DNA of 40,677 bases from an uncultured Clostridium sp. (GTDB lineage Bacteria; Bacillota; Clostridia; TANB77; CAG-508). Below the pieces are notes generated by a model, which searched no databases, was not told the origin of the DNA, and worked only from the letters and a program-made list of their open reading frames with translations. This document shows, piece after piece, positions 28,222 through 37,196 of the stretch. A program made the translations under genes and the position numbers. The DNA is taken from contig USIO01000012.1 in assembly GCA_900554815.1 (NCBI GenBank), positions 1-40,677 on the forward strand, in the 5' to 3' direction. Position 1 is the first letter of the stretch, and each line of letters opens with the position of its first letter.

Positions 28222-29551
28222 TACAATTTGGACTGCTTTAACAACTGAAAATGAAATGTTAATAAATATACTAGCTTTGCCATTAACTTTTGTAGAAGCT
28301 ACAATTACGGTTCTTTTGTTTACAAATATATTAAAAATAGCTTATACTAAAAGGCAACAAATTATATACATAATATTATTTTCAATTATTGCAAACTTGT
28401 CTAATTTTTTTGTTGTATCACCATTTAATAGTTTCATTAATATCTTAATATGTCCAATTTTAATAATATTATTATTCAAAGTAAAATTTTTCAAATCAAT
28501 CTTAGCAGTATTAATCCCTAATATTATTTTTGTATTAACTGCTAGTATAATTCATAATGTTTATATAATTTTTTTTAATGTTTCTACCGAAGTAGCAGTT
28601 AATACACCAATTCATAAAATTACTCTATCTTTATTAGTATATTTATTTGTTTACATTATTTATAGATTTTTAAAAAAGTTTAAAATTAATGTTACACTTT
28701 TAGATAATATGAAAAAGAAAAACAATATAATTTTAGTAATTGATTTTGTTGTTGGTATTATTACAATTGGAGTACATTCTTATGTTTCTTCAATTTATAG
28801 TGATGTTTTACCATTTGGTATTACGTTATTAAATATTTCTATATTGCTTATTTATTTTTCTTTTAATTTTTATGCTTTAATTAGAACAAATAAACTAGAA
28901 ATTACAACTCAAGATTTAGAGCAATCTAGACAATATAATAAAACATTAGAAATTTTGCATGATAATATTCGCGGTTTTAAGCATGATCTTAGTAATATTA
29001 TGACAACAATTGGTGGGTATATTCAAACCGGAGATATGGAAAAATTGCGTAAATTTTATAATGGTCTGCAAGCAGATTTTAACGAAATTAATAATTTAAA
29101 TATTTTAAGTCCTTCTGTTATTAATGAGCCTGCTGTTTATTGCCTACTAACTAATAAATATTATTTAGCAGAAAGTAAAGGAATTACTGTAAATTTGGAA
29201 ATATTTATAGATTTAAGAGAATTACGTATAAAAATATATGAGTTTACTAGAATTTTAGGTATTTTAATGGATAATGCTATTGAGGCAGCTAGCGAATGTA
29301 ACGAAAAAATAATTAATGTTGCTATTCGTAAAGACTTTCATTCTGAAAGACAATTATTAATTATTGAAAATACTTATTTAAATAAGCAAATAGATACAGA
29401 AAAAATTTATGAAAAAGGTTATTCTACAAAAGAACATAATACTGGTATTGGTTTATGGGAAGTAAGAACAATTTTAAAGAAAAACGAAAATCTAAATTTA
29501 TTTACTAGTAAAAATGAAAAATTCTTTTCACAACAATTAGAAATATATTAG
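28208..29551 (+). CDS. agrC: AgrC-type histidine kinase
   Basis: The N-terminal half (about 1-225) consists of six or so membrane helices, as in AgrC peptide sensors. The kinase core has the phosphorylated histidine segment IRGFKHDLSNIMTTIGGYI, the N-box ILMDNAIEAASE and the G-box NTGIGLWEVRTILKK, typical of the HPK10 group. It is translationally coupled to agrA through a 14-base overlap with GGAGG inside the agrA end. Length 447. Confidence 0.9.
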   Translation: MEIINTIWTALTTENEMLINILALPLTFVEATITVLLFTNILKIAYTKRQQIIYIILFSIIANLSNFFVVSPFNSFINILICPILIILLFKVKFFKSILAVLIPNIIFVLTASIIHNVYIIFFNVSTEVAVNTPIHKITLSLLVYLFVYIIYRFLKKFKINVTLLDNMKKKNNIILVIDFVVGIITIGVHSYVSSIYSDVLPFGITLLNISILLIYFSFNFYALIRTNKLEITTQDLEQSRQYNKTLEILHDNIRGFKHDLSNIMTTIGGYIQTGDMEKLRKFYNGLQADFNEINNLNILSPSVINEPAVYCLLTNKYYLAESKGITVNLEIFIDLRELRIKIYEFTRILGILMDNAIEAASECNEKIINVAIRKDFHSERQLLIIENTYLNKQIDTEKIYEKGYSTKEHNTGIGLWEVRTILKKNENLNLFTSKNEKFFSQQLEIY

Positions 29552-29562
29552 TATAAAAGCAA

Positions 29563-29606
29563 AAATAAATAATATGTAAAATAATACATATTATTTATTT
29601 TTTTAT
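29563..29606 (+). terminator. terminator of agrAC
   Basis: A 16-bp AT stem (29563-29578 with 29585-29600) has a 6-base loop and is followed by a T-run. It starts 12 bases past the agrC stop. Confidence 0.8.
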
Positions 29607-29808
29607 TGTATAAAAATAATTATATTTAAATAACTTATAAATATTAAAATATATTTGTAAATTTAACCTTATTAGAACTTTTATATTTTAAAAACAAATT
29701 AGTAATTGCCTTACTCTATAACAGATATAATCTGCATTTTTTATATAAAATAAGTAGTATAATTTTATAATTAGTTTTAATACTAGCTTGGTAAAATAAT
29801 TTGTATAT
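29607..29808. other. AT-rich gap between convergent agrAC and agrD
   Basis: The stretch between the agrC stop (29551) and the agrD stop (29886) contains only the two terminators annotated here. I see no open frame with a ribosome binding site and no repeat or RNA element. Confidence 0.5.
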
Positions 29809-29847
29809 AAAAAAAGAAGCTACATGTCGAAAATAGCTTCTTTTTTT
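29809..29847 (-). terminator. terminator of agrBD
   Basis: A 14-bp stem (29809-29822 with 29834-29847) pairs an A-run plus GAAGCTA with TAGCTTC plus a T-run. It is symmetrical enough to work on both strands and lies 39 bases past the agrD stop. Confidence 0.8.
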
Positions 29848-29885
29848 GGAAATATTATATTGAATAAATCAACAGGCTTTTTTTA

Positions 29886-30005
29886 TTAATCTTTTTTTAT
29901 TAAAGATGCTGGCATTTTTGGTTGATGAATTATGTACCATATAAAACATGCTGTATTTGTATTTCTTGCATATTTTTCTGCTACTTTTGCTATAAATTTT
30001 AACAT
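29886..30005 (-). CDS. agrD: AgrD autoinducing-peptide precursor
   Basis: The 39-residue peptide begins with the amphipathic helix MLKFIAKVAEKYARNTNTA and continues CFIWYIIHQPKMPASLIKK. This is the AgrD plan: a membrane-binding leader, a cysteine that forms the thiolactone, a hydrophobic ring (probably CFIWY, five residues), and an acidic/proline C-terminal tail (here QPKMP) recognised by AgrB. RBS AGGGGGT. It follows agrB on the same strand. A longer overlapping frame (29869-30057) is a shadow. Confidence 0.85.
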   Translation of the reverse strand: MLKFIAKVAEKYARNTNTACFIWYIIHQPKMPASLIKKD

Positions 30006-30041
30006 AAAAATTACCCCCTATATTATTATATATATAATACA

Positions 30042-30062
30042 AGTATTTTGCCGGCAAATACT
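30042..30062 (-). promoter_or_regulatory. palindrome in the agrB-agrD gap
   Basis: AGTATTTTGCCGGCAAATACT is a 10-bp inverted repeat with one extra T, 37 bases ahead of agrD and 11 beyond the agrB stop. It could be an RNA hairpin that sets agrD mRNA stability relative to agrB, or an operator for a promoter whose -10 might be TATTAT near 30035. Confidence 0.5.
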
Positions 30063-30073
30063 GTATATTTAAC

Positions 30074-30703
30074 TTAATTTGTTGCTACATTTTGTTTTTC
30101 ATATATTTCATGTCCATATTTATTGTTTGTTAATTTATATACAACTCTTGTAATAGATAATGTTTGTAAAAATATGCCAATTATAATAATATTAGATATT
30201 ACTGGGTCTTTAATAAATATTGCCACTATTAAAGTAATTGTCATTGTAATATAAGATAAAATCTTTTTGTTTTTTCTATCTTTTTTTCTTAAGATTGGAA
30301 CATTTTCTGTGTCTGCTGGTGCATATAGTTTTATCATTACCATACTAAATATCCATAATGCTACTATAATAATATATTTTAAAAAATATGGTTCTATTAC
30401 AAATAATTGGCTAATATATGCATTGCCTATATAAAATAAATTTGTAAAAATAATACAAGCTAAATGAGTTTTTGCATGAAACCCTCCAGAAAAAGCTCTA
30501 TAAGCAAGTACACAAACAAAAGCAATTAATGTTAAGTCTAGTATATTTAATATAGTTGCTAGAATTAGAGTTAAAAATATTTTTGGCATTTCTCCAATAA
30601 TATTTTGTAATCCATAATTTATTACTTCTGCTCTTTCATCATCTATTTCTGGCATTTCTTTTCGAATTTTGTTGGTAAGGTAATTACAGATTTTATCTAT
30701 CAT
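30074..30703 (-). CDS. agrB: AgrB-type peptide-processing endopeptidase
   Basis: AgrB is the membrane cysteine endopeptidase that cleaves AgrD and forms the thiolactone. The protein has five or six membrane helices and the family core YRAFSGGFHAKTHLACII, in which the histidine of GGFHA and the later cysteine are the catalytic pair. Length 209 is normal. RBS AGAGGTG. It heads an agrB-agrD unit that converges on agrAC rather than preceding it as in Staphylococcus. Confidence 0.92.
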   Translation of the reverse strand: MIDKICNYLTNKIRKEMPEIDDERAEVINYGLQNIIGEMPKIFLTLILATILNILDLTLIAFVCVLAYRAFSGGFHAKTHLACIIFTNLFYIGNAYISQLFVIEPYFLKYIIIVALWIFSMVMIKLYAPADTENVPILRKKDRKNKKILSYITMTITLIVAIFIKDPVISNIIIIGIFLQTLSITRVVYKLTNNKYGHEIYEKQNVATN

Positions 30704-30770
30704 TTTATCACCTCTTTTTTTCTTGCAAATATTTTATTATTCATTTTAATAAAATATTTTTTATTTATAT

Positions 30771-30806
30771 AAAAACGACATTTTCTTTTACGAAAATGTC
30801 GTTTTT
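30771..30806 (-). terminator. terminator of the pseudouridine synthase gene
   Basis: A perfect 15-bp stem (30771-30785 with 30792-30806) with a 6-base loop contains A and T runs at its ends. It separates this gene from agrB. Confidence 0.85.
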
Positions 30807-30832
30807 GTATTTTATATAATATTTTGCTCTTT

Positions 30833-31531
30833 TCATAAATTAATTCCGTTTATAATACTCCATGTTCCATTATTTTCTGGTATTATCTTAAATGTAAGCA
30901 TTTTATTTGTAATTGGGTCTGGAAAAGATAGTTTATAAGCAAATAATGCTATGGGCTTGCCTTTCCCCCTTGTTCCATATTTTTGGTCTCCATATAAGCT
31001 ATGCCCTCTAGAGGCAAACTGTACCCTAATTTGGTGGTGTCTACCTGTTTCCAAGTTTATTTTTACAAGAGCTATATTGTTGTCTTCTCTATAATTTAGA
31101 ACTTCATAATTTAGTTTTGCATATTTGGCATTTTTAGTTCCCTCTTTTACCACTTTGCTTAAATTACTTTTTTCGTTTTTTAGCAAGTAATCTTCCATAA
31201 CTCCTTTTGGCAAATCGAATTTGCCATCTACTACAGCAATATAAGTTTTTTCTATTTTTTTATTGCGGAGTGCCTCACTTAGTCTAGCTGCTGCTTTAGA
31301 GGTTTTTGCAAAGCACATAACTCCACCTACTGGTCTATCTAGTCTATGAATTAACCCAACATATACATTACCTGGCTTATTGTATTTTTCTTTTAAGTAG
31401 TTTTTTACCATTTGTAACATATTTATATCTCCTGTTTTGTCTTCTTGACTTGGAATATTTGCTGGTTTTTCCACAACAATTACATGATTTGATTCATAGA
31501 TTACATTTAAATATTGCATTTTTTTATTCAT
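30833..31531 (-). CDS. RluA/RluD-family pseudouridine synthase
   Basis: The catalytic motif GLIHRLDRPVGGVMCFAKT contains the essential aspartate in HRLDR. ETGRHHQIRVQFASRGHSLYGDQKYG is the second family motif. The target RNA site cannot be inferred. There is no S4 domain at the N-terminus. I prefer the ATG at 31531, right after the methyltransferase stop, over the ATG at 31564 that overlaps it by 32 bases. The two genes form an RNA-modification pair. Confidence 0.92.
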   Translation of the reverse strand: MNKKMQYLNVIYESNHVIVVEKPANIPSQEDKTGDINMLQMVKNYLKEKYNKPGNVYVGLIHRLDRPVGGVMCFAKTSKAAARLSEALRNKKIEKTYIAVVDGKFDLPKGVMEDYLLKNEKSNLSKVVKEGTKNAKYAKLNYEVLNYREDNNIALVKINLETGRHHQIRVQFASRGHSLYGDQKYGTRGKGKPIALFAYKLSFPDPITNKMLTFKIIPENNGTWSIINGINL

Positions 31532-31532
31532 T

Positions 31533-32395
31533 TTATTTTTCTTCCCATTTTCCATAAATTCCACAAGGTAATATTATATTACTATTTTTCATTTCTAGTC
31601 CAAGTTCTCCATTACTAATATTCCCTTTTACTTTAATATTCATTTTTAAAATATTTGCCAAAACCGTGCTAGAAATTCCTGTTGTATAAGAATTAATTAA
31701 GAAAAACAATGGTTTACTGGATAGTACTTGTTGGCATAGTTTTACCAAATATTCTATGTTTTCTTCGAATTTCCATATTTCTCCGTGATGTACCTCTTCC
31801 ATAAGAAGGTGGATCCATAATAATTGCATCATAATAATTTTTTCTTCTGATTTCTCTTCCGTATAAATTTTATTACATCATCTACAATATATCTAACAGG
31901 CTTGTTTTGTAAACCAGAAGAAATAATATTTTCTTTTGCCCAGGTACACATTCCTTTAGAAGAATCTACATGGCATACAGAAGCTCCAGCACTTGCGCAT
32001 GCCACTGTTGCTCCTCCTGTATATGCAAACAAGTTTAAAACTTTAATTGGTCTTTTTGCTTTTTCTATTTTTTCTATCATCCATTCCCAATTGGCTGCTT
32101 GTTCTGGGAAAAGACCAGTATGTTTAAAGCCCATTAGCTTTATGTTAAATATTAGGTTTTTATATTTAATTTGCCACTTTTCTGGTAACTTTGTGTAATA
32201 TCCCCAGTTTCCTCCACCTGTTTTGCTTCTGTTATATTTTGCATTTACATTTTTCCATTCATTTGGGTTTGTCCTTTCTTTCCAAATAATTTGTGGATCT
32301 GGTCTAATTAGTTTATAATTTCCCCATCTTTCTAATTTTTCTCCATTTGCCATATCTAATATTTCGTAATCATTCCAGTTATTTGCTATTTTCAT
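31533..32395 (-). CDS. class I SAM rRNA methyltransferase (RlmI-like), two +1 shifts at CGG (31861-31859, 31785-31783)
   Basis: The SAM-binding motif is VLNLFAYTGGATVACASAGASVCHVD split as VLNLFAYTGG and VCHVDSS (residues 119-145). The zero frame breaks at ATA CGG AAG; skipping C31861 gives DDVIKFI-GREIRRKNYYDAIIMDPP. The new frame breaks again at TCA CGG AGA; skipping C31785 gives DPPSYGRGTS-GEIWKFEENI, the family's conserved DPPSYGRG..GE.W.LE block. Removing both bases yields 286 residues, a normal length, with the catalytic DPPSYG at 194-199. The two sites lie 76 bases apart and both must shift for the protein to be made. The ATG follows AAAGGA. The RNA target is not known. Confidence 0.88.
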
Positions 32396-32426
32396 TATTT
32401 TGTTTTCCTTTCTGCTAAAACTATTT

Positions 32427-32627
32427 TTATAATTTGCTTAGAGTTTCGAAAAATTGGTATATTAATACTATATCTATCCCTATTGTTAATATTGCTATAC
32501 TAATAATTATGCTTATAATTTTATGTTTGCTGCACCATTGTTTTAATCTGTTTTCGTTTTTTAATTCCAATTTGTCTAATTTTGCATTATACTTTATGTT
32601 AAAAATTTTGTCTTTTGCGAATTCCAT
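32427..32627 (-). CDS. small single-helix membrane protein
   Basis: The 66-residue protein has a polar N-terminus (NIKYNAKLDKLELKNENRLK) and one membrane helix (about 38-60, IISIIISIAILTIGIDIVLI). The ribosome binding site GGGGGGAG precedes the ATG. I do not recognise a family. It lies between uvrC and the methyltransferase on the same strand. Confidence 0.6.
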   Translation of the reverse strand: MEFAKDKIFNIKYNAKLDKLELKNENRLKQWCSKHKIISIIISIAILTIGIDIVLIYQFFETLSKL

Positions 32628-32721
32628 AAACTCCCCCCTATATTAAATATAAATATTTATATTACAAATATATTATGGAGTAATGAAATATATTCCAAAA
32701 GTCGTACTATAAAATTTTTCA

Positions 32722-34509
32722 TTATTCTAAATTTTTTTTAATTCTTTCTGCTAATTCTTTATTAATTCCATTTATTTTACTTATTTCTTCTATTGTAGCA
32801 TTTTTTATATTTGCAATGCTACCAAATTTTTTTAATAGTTCCTGTTTCTTCTTACTTCCAATACCAGGTATTTCATCTAATTGCGATTTTTTCATTTTCG
32901 CTTCTCTTAGTTTTCTATGGTATTCAATTGCTACATTATGTACTTCGTTTTGAAAATTTGTTAAAAATTTCATTATACTTTCCGATATTTCTATTTCTTC
33001 TCTGTTTTCGTTTATAATTGCTCTTGTTTGATGTTTTTCGTTTTTTACAATTCCAAAAATTGCAATAGAAATTTTATATTGGTTTAGTGCTTCTCTAATA
33101 GCTCTTATTTGAGTTATTCCTCCATCTGCAAAAATAACATCTGGTAGTTTTCCAAAACCTTTGCTTTGTTCTCCTATTGAATGTTTTATTCTTCTTGTAA
33201 CAACTTCTTTCATACATCTTGGGTCATCCTGAGTGAATACTGTTTTAATTTTAAATCTTCTAGATAAATTCTTTTTAATAATTCCGTCTTGTGCAACAAC
33301 CATACCAGCTACCATAAATTGTCCAGAAATATTCGAAATATCATACATTTCAATCTTTCTTGGTATTTGATTTAATTTTAAAGTTTCTTTTAATTCTGTT
33401 AATAAATTTGATTTATCTAATAACTTATTTTCTAATGTAATTTTACTATTGTTAATTGCCATTTCTACAAATCTTAGTTTTTCTCCTTTGTGTGGAAATT
33501 TTAGTTCTACTTTTCTTCCTGCTTTTTTGCTTAGTATATTTTCTAAGAGTACTTTTTCTTCTATTTCTTCTTGTAACATTATTTTATTAGGTAGTTCTTT
33601 TTTTTCCATATAGTATTGTTTAATAAACTCTAATAATATTTCTTTAGGATTTAAATCTGCAACATTATCTAAAAAATAATGTTCTCTTCCAATCATTTTA
33701 CTTCCTCTAACAAAAAAGATTTCTATACAGCATAACAATTCATTTTTACTAAGTCCAATTACATCTATATTGTTTTCTGATATATTAGACACCTTTTGTT
33801 TCTCAGAAATTCTTTCAATTGCTATTTTTTTGTCTCTTAGTTCTGCTGCTTTTTCATATTGTAAATTGTCAGCAGCTATTTTTATTTCTTTTTCTATTTG
33901 TTTTATTACATTTTCTGTTTTACCTTCTAATAGTAATATAATTTGATTAATTTGCTCATGATATTCTTGTTTTGAGATATATCCCATACAAGGTGCTAAG
34001 CATCTTTTTATATGATAGTTTAAGCATGCTCTATCTTTGTTCTTAAAGTTTTTACATTGTCTAATTTTAAACCTTTGCTTAATAAAATTAACCATTTCTT
34101 TTGCGGCTCCAGCATTGGCATATGGTCCAAAATATTTTGCTCCATCATTTAAAATTTTCCTTGTAGTATATACATTTGGATAATCAGATTGAACATCAAC
34201 CTTTATGTAAGGATAAGTTTTGTCATCTTTTAAAAGCACATTAAATTTTGGGCTATTTTTCTTTATTAAATTGCACTCTAAAATTAGTGCTTCTGCTTCA
34301 TTATCTGTCACAATATACTCAAAATGGTCAATTAGTGATACCATTTTTTCTATTCTTGATGTCTTATTTGTTTTTCTAAAATAACTTGTTACTCTGTTTT
34401 TTAAAGAAACTGCCTTTCCTACATAAATAATGTTATCTTCTTTGTCATGCATAATATAAACTCCCGGTTTTTTAGGGAGTTTTTTTAGTTCTTCTTCAAT
34501 AATAAACAT
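32722..34509 (-). CDS. uvrC: excinuclease ABC subunit C
   Basis: UvrC makes the two incisions in nucleotide excision repair. The GIY-YIG domain is KKPGVYIMHDKEDNIIYVGKA (N-terminal 5-95), the cysteine motif CLNYHIKRCLAPCMGYI follows, the UVR domain is near 200-235, the RNase H-like domain contains MYDISNISGQFMVAGMV and PDVIFADGGITQIRA, and the C-terminal helix-hairpin-helix is DEIPGIGSKKKQELLKKFGS. Length 595 is normal. RBS AGGTGAG. CGG occurs only out of frame (GAC GGA, TCG GAA, CCG GGA). Confidence 0.97.
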   Translation of the reverse strand: MFIIEEELKKLPKKPGVYIMHDKEDNIIYVGKAVSLKNRVTSYFRKTNKTSRIEKMVSLIDHFEYIVTDNEAEALILECNLIKKNSPKFNVLLKDDKTYPYIKVDVQSDYPNVYTTRKILNDGAKYFGPYANAGAAKEMVNFIKQRFKIRQCKNFKNKDRACLNYHIKRCLAPCMGYISKQEYHEQINQIILLLEGKTENVIKQIEKEIKIAADNLQYEKAAELRDKKIAIERISEKQKVSNISENNIDVIGLSKNELLCCIEIFFVRGSKMIGREHYFLDNVADLNPKEILLEFIKQYYMEKKELPNKIMLQEEIEEKVLLENILSKKAGRKVELKFPHKGEKLRFVEMAINNSKITLENKLLDKSNLLTELKETLKLNQIPRKIEMYDISNISGQFMVAGMVVAQDGIIKKNLSRRFKIKTVFTQDDPRCMKEVVTRRIKHSIGEQSKGFGKLPDVIFADGGITQIRAIREALNQYKISIAIFGIVKNEKHQTRAIINENREEIEISESIMKFLTNFQNEVHNVAIEYHRKLREAKMKKSQLDEIPGIGSKKKQELLKKFGSIANIKNATIEEISKINGINKELAERIKKNLE

Positions 34510-34744
34510 TTACTCACCTATTCTATATTCAATAGTAATTGTTTTATGGTAATATTTTATCAAATTTAATAGTCAAATGCAATATTTATGTTCTGCTCAT
34601 AATAGTTATAATATATATATTTTTTCATGGTTTTTATGTTCATTTTGTGAATTTTATATTTTTATACTTGCAACATTTTGTATTATACTATAATATATTA
34701 CAGTATATAGAATTTAAAAGCATTTAGAAAGGAGTTATTTATAA
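34510..34744. other. uvrC-glmS intergenic region, plus-strand promoter likely
   Basis: This AT-rich stretch contains no credible gene. TTGCAA at about 34670 and TATAAT at about 34691 (spacer about 15) are a plausible promoter for the ribozyme-glmS transcript. The spacing is short, so the exact assignment is uncertain. Confidence 0.4.
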
Positions 34745-34887
34745 GCGCCTGGGCAGTATTCTACTGTTGACGAGGAAAGAGTTTATCGAAATATTCGGCG
34801 GATGGCTCTATGGTAATGTTACTACCATTTAAGAAGCTTGTAAAAAAATAGCAGTAATGCTTTAGAACAAAGCAGGCTTTAGTAACA
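34745..34887 (+). ncRNA. glmS self-cleaving ribozyme/riboswitch
   Basis: The sequence shows the class's conserved core: AGCGCC at the cleavage site (cut before G34745), GTTGACGAGGA, GAGTTTATCGAA, TTCGGCGGATGGCTC and the 3' part CAAAGCAGGCTTTAGTAAC. Glucosamine-6-phosphate acts as the cofactor for cleavage, which leads to degradation of the glmS mRNA. It stands 100 bases ahead of glmS, as expected. The variable P3/P4 region is AT-rich and short. Confidence 0.95.
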
Positions 34888-34986
34888 TAAATATATACAA
34901 ATTTATTTTATCCTTTTTATTGGTTTTATTAAATTTGTACTGCTTTTAAGTTCTCTAAATTAAATTTTTAAGGAGGAACTTATTTT

Positions 34987-36828
34987 ATGTGCGGAATTGT
35001 TGGTTACATAGGTAAAAAACAGGCTAAGCCTATTTTAATAAATGGCCTTTTAAAATTAGAATATAGGGGGTATGATTCTGCTGGTATTTCTACTTTGGAA
35101 GAAGATGGCATATCTGTAATCAAAAATAAAGGAAGAGTATCTTCTTTAGAGAATATTCCAGAAATTAATAGTTTAAATGGAACTATTGGGATTGCACATA
35201 CTCGTTGGGCAACACATGGTGCGCCTTCTAGTATTAATTCGCATCCTCATATGGATAATTCTAAAACTTTTAGTGTAGTTCATAATGGAATAATTGAAAA
35301 TTATTCAGAATTAAAAGAATTTTTAGTAAAACATGGATATTCTTTTTTGTCTCAAACAGATACAGAAGTAATTCCTAATTTGATTCATTATTATTTTTCA
35401 AAGGACACTAATAATGATGAATATAGATTTTTGCGTGCTGTAAAAAATGCATGTTGTGATTTAAAGGGCAGTTTTGCAATTGAAGTAATTTGTAAACTTT
35501 ATCCAAATAAAGTAATTGTAGTAAGAAAAGATAGTCCTTTAGTAATTGGAAAAGGCGAAGATGAAAACTACGTTAGTTCAGACATACCTGCTATTCTTTC
35601 TTTTACTAAAAATTTCTATTTATTAAACGATTTAGAATTTGTAGAAATTTATAAAGATAAAATTTGTTTTTTTGATAAAAATTTAAATTCTATTAATAAA
35701 GAAATTAAAAATATTGAATGGGATGTTACTTCTGCAGAAAAAGATGGTTATGAAGATTATATGTTAAAGGAAATTTGTGAACAGCCTCGTGCTATTAGAG
35801 AAACAATTGGTTCTAGGTTAGCTTCTGGGCAAAAATGTAACTTCGATGATATTTCCATTTCTAAAGAATATTTGTCTTCTATTAGTCAAATTTATATTGT
35901 TGCGTGTGGTACTGCTATGCATGCAGGTCTTGTAGGAAAAAATATTATTGAAAAATTATGCAATATTCCTGTAACAGTAGATATTGCTTCTGAGTTTCGT
36001 TATAGGAATCCTATTATTAATAATAAAACTTTAGCTATTTATATTAGTCAATCTGGTGAAACAGCAGATACTATTGCTGCTTTAAAATTGGCAAAACAAA
36101 AAGGAGCTAAAACTATTGCTATATCAAATGTGATTGGAAGTTCTATTACTCGAGAAGCCGACTATACAGTTTATACCCATGCAGGTCCAGAAATAGCTGT
36201 TGCTTCTACTAAAGCTTATACTTCTCAGGTAATGTTATTAAGTATTTTAGCAATGTATTTTGCTGAAATTTTAGGACTACATTTAGATGTTGTTGAAAGT
36301 TTAAAAAACGAAATATTTGAATTACCAGAAAAAATAGAAACAGTTTTAAAAACTTGCATGCCAGCAACTCAAAAATTAGCAAAGCAAATTTATAATGAAG
36401 AAGATATGTTTTTCTTGGGTAGAGGAGTAGATTATAATGTTGCTTTAGAAGGGTCTTTAAAATTAAAAGAAATTTCTTATATTCATTCTGAAGCTTATGC
36501 TGCTGGTGAATTAAAGCATGGGCCTATTGCTTTAATTGAAGATGGTATTACTGTTGTTTCTATTTTAACAGATATTTCTTTAATGGAAAAATCTATAAGC
36601 AATATTCAAGAAGTTATTACTCGTGGTGCCAAAACAGTTGTTATTACAAATTTAGACTTGCCTAATACAAATTATGACTTTATTTTAAATATTCCTACTA
36701 CTCATGCATACATTTCCCCAATACTTTCTGTAGTACCATTGCAATTGTTTGCTTATTATATTTCAAAAGAAAAAGGATTGGATGTAGATAAGCCAAGAAA
36801 CTTAGCGAAATCTGTTACAGTAGAATAA
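34987..36828 (+). CDS. glmS: glutamine--fructose-6-phosphate aminotransferase
   Basis: GlmS makes glucosamine-6-phosphate for cell wall synthesis. The N-terminal nucleophile is Cys2 (MCGIVGYIG), the glutaminase domain contains RWATHGAPS, and the two SIS domains contain IYIVACGTAMHAG, YISQSGETADT and VASTKAYTSQ; the C-terminus is DKPRNLAKSVTVE. Length 613. RBS AAGGAGGA. Arginine uses AGA, CGT and one CGA (ACT CGA GAA at a conserved Arg) but never in-frame CGG. Expression is controlled by the upstream ribozyme. Confidence 0.98.
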   Translation: MCGIVGYIGKKQAKPILINGLLKLEYRGYDSAGISTLEEDGISVIKNKGRVSSLENIPEINSLNGTIGIAHTRWATHGAPSSINSHPHMDNSKTFSVVHNGIIENYSELKEFLVKHGYSFLSQTDTEVIPNLIHYYFSKDTNNDEYRFLRAVKNACCDLKGSFAIEVICKLYPNKVIVVRKDSPLVIGKGEDENYVSSDIPAILSFTKNFYLLNDLEFVEIYKDKICFFDKNLNSINKEIKNIEWDVTSAEKDGYEDYMLKEICEQPRAIRETIGSRLASGQKCNFDDISISKEYLSSISQIYIVACGTAMHAGLVGKNIIEKLCNIPVTVDIASEFRYRNPIINNKTLAIYISQSGETADTIAALKLAKQKGAKTIAISNVIGSSITREADYTVYTHAGPEIAVASTKAYTSQVMLLSILAMYFAEILGLHLDVVESLKNEIFELPEKIETVLKTCMPATQKLAKQIYNEEDMFFLGRGVDYNVALEGSLKLKEISYIHSEAYAAGELKHGPIALIEDGITVVSILTDISLMEKSISNIQEVITRGAKTVVITNLDLPNTNYDFILNIPTTHAYISPILSVVPLQLFAYYISKEKGLDVDKPRNLAKSVTVE

Positions 36829-36830
36829 AT

Positions 36831-36859
36831 TTGTATTTTTAGGTAAATCGTGGTATAAT
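36831..36859 (+). promoter_or_regulatory. promoter of the first GC-rich cassette
   Basis: TTGTAT (36831-36836), a 17-base spacer and consensus TATAAT (36854-36859) start two bases after the glmS stop codon. The cassette is thus an independent transcription unit. Confidence 0.75.
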
Positions 36860-36912
36860 AAATTTATTAATGTACCCTTGTGGTGCAAATAATTACAAAA
36901 GGAGTAAAAACA

Positions 36913-37185
36913 ATGAACACTGAAAAAACGGTAAACACTGCCCGGAGGTTTAACATTATAGTTCGTGGCAATGTAAAGGTATATAACCTTTACACTCTCT
37001 TTTACCGGTATCTGATTCAATCAGGTTACTGTTGTAAAATCTTCAAATACCATAGAGGAGTCTCTGTAGTATTTGAAGTGCCATTTAGTGCAAGCATAAT
37101 CGAAAGATTGCTTGCCACCAAGGTGGCAGAAAATGTGCAGGCCATTTGGTATAAGCCAAAAACCTGCACAATGCGGGTGTCTTAA
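36913..37185 (+). CDS. orphan small protein in a GC-rich, hairpin-rich cassette
   Basis: A 90-residue protein begins MNTEKTVNTARRFNIIVRGN; its pattern of strands and helices (RFNIIVRG, VKVYNLYTLFYRYLI, CCKIFKYHRG, VSVVFEVPF, SASIIERLLATKVAEN, VQAIWYKP) suggests a small beta-alpha-beta-beta-alpha-beta fold, but I do not recognise it. Codon use is unlike all neighbours: near 45% GC, with GCC, CTG, AAG and GTG frequent. It has three in-frame CGG codons (36943-36945, 37006-37008, 37174-37176) that cannot be shift sites, because a +1 shift at the first two meets a stop within seven codons. The mRNA folds into consecutive perfect hairpins. ATG chosen for AAAGGAG. Foreign origin or special decoding are both possible. 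Confidence 0.6.
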   Translation: MNTEKTVNTARRFNIIVRGNVKVYNLYTLFYRYLIQSGYCCKIFKYHRGVSVVFEVPFSASIIERLLATKVAENVQAIWYKPKTCTMRVS

Positions 37186-37196
37186 TACTCCTTCTT

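Noticed and set aside
29869..30057. Open frame of 62 codons overlapping agrD
   Set aside because: It has no ribosome binding site, and the other frame gives a textbook AgrD with AGGGGGT ahead of its ATG.
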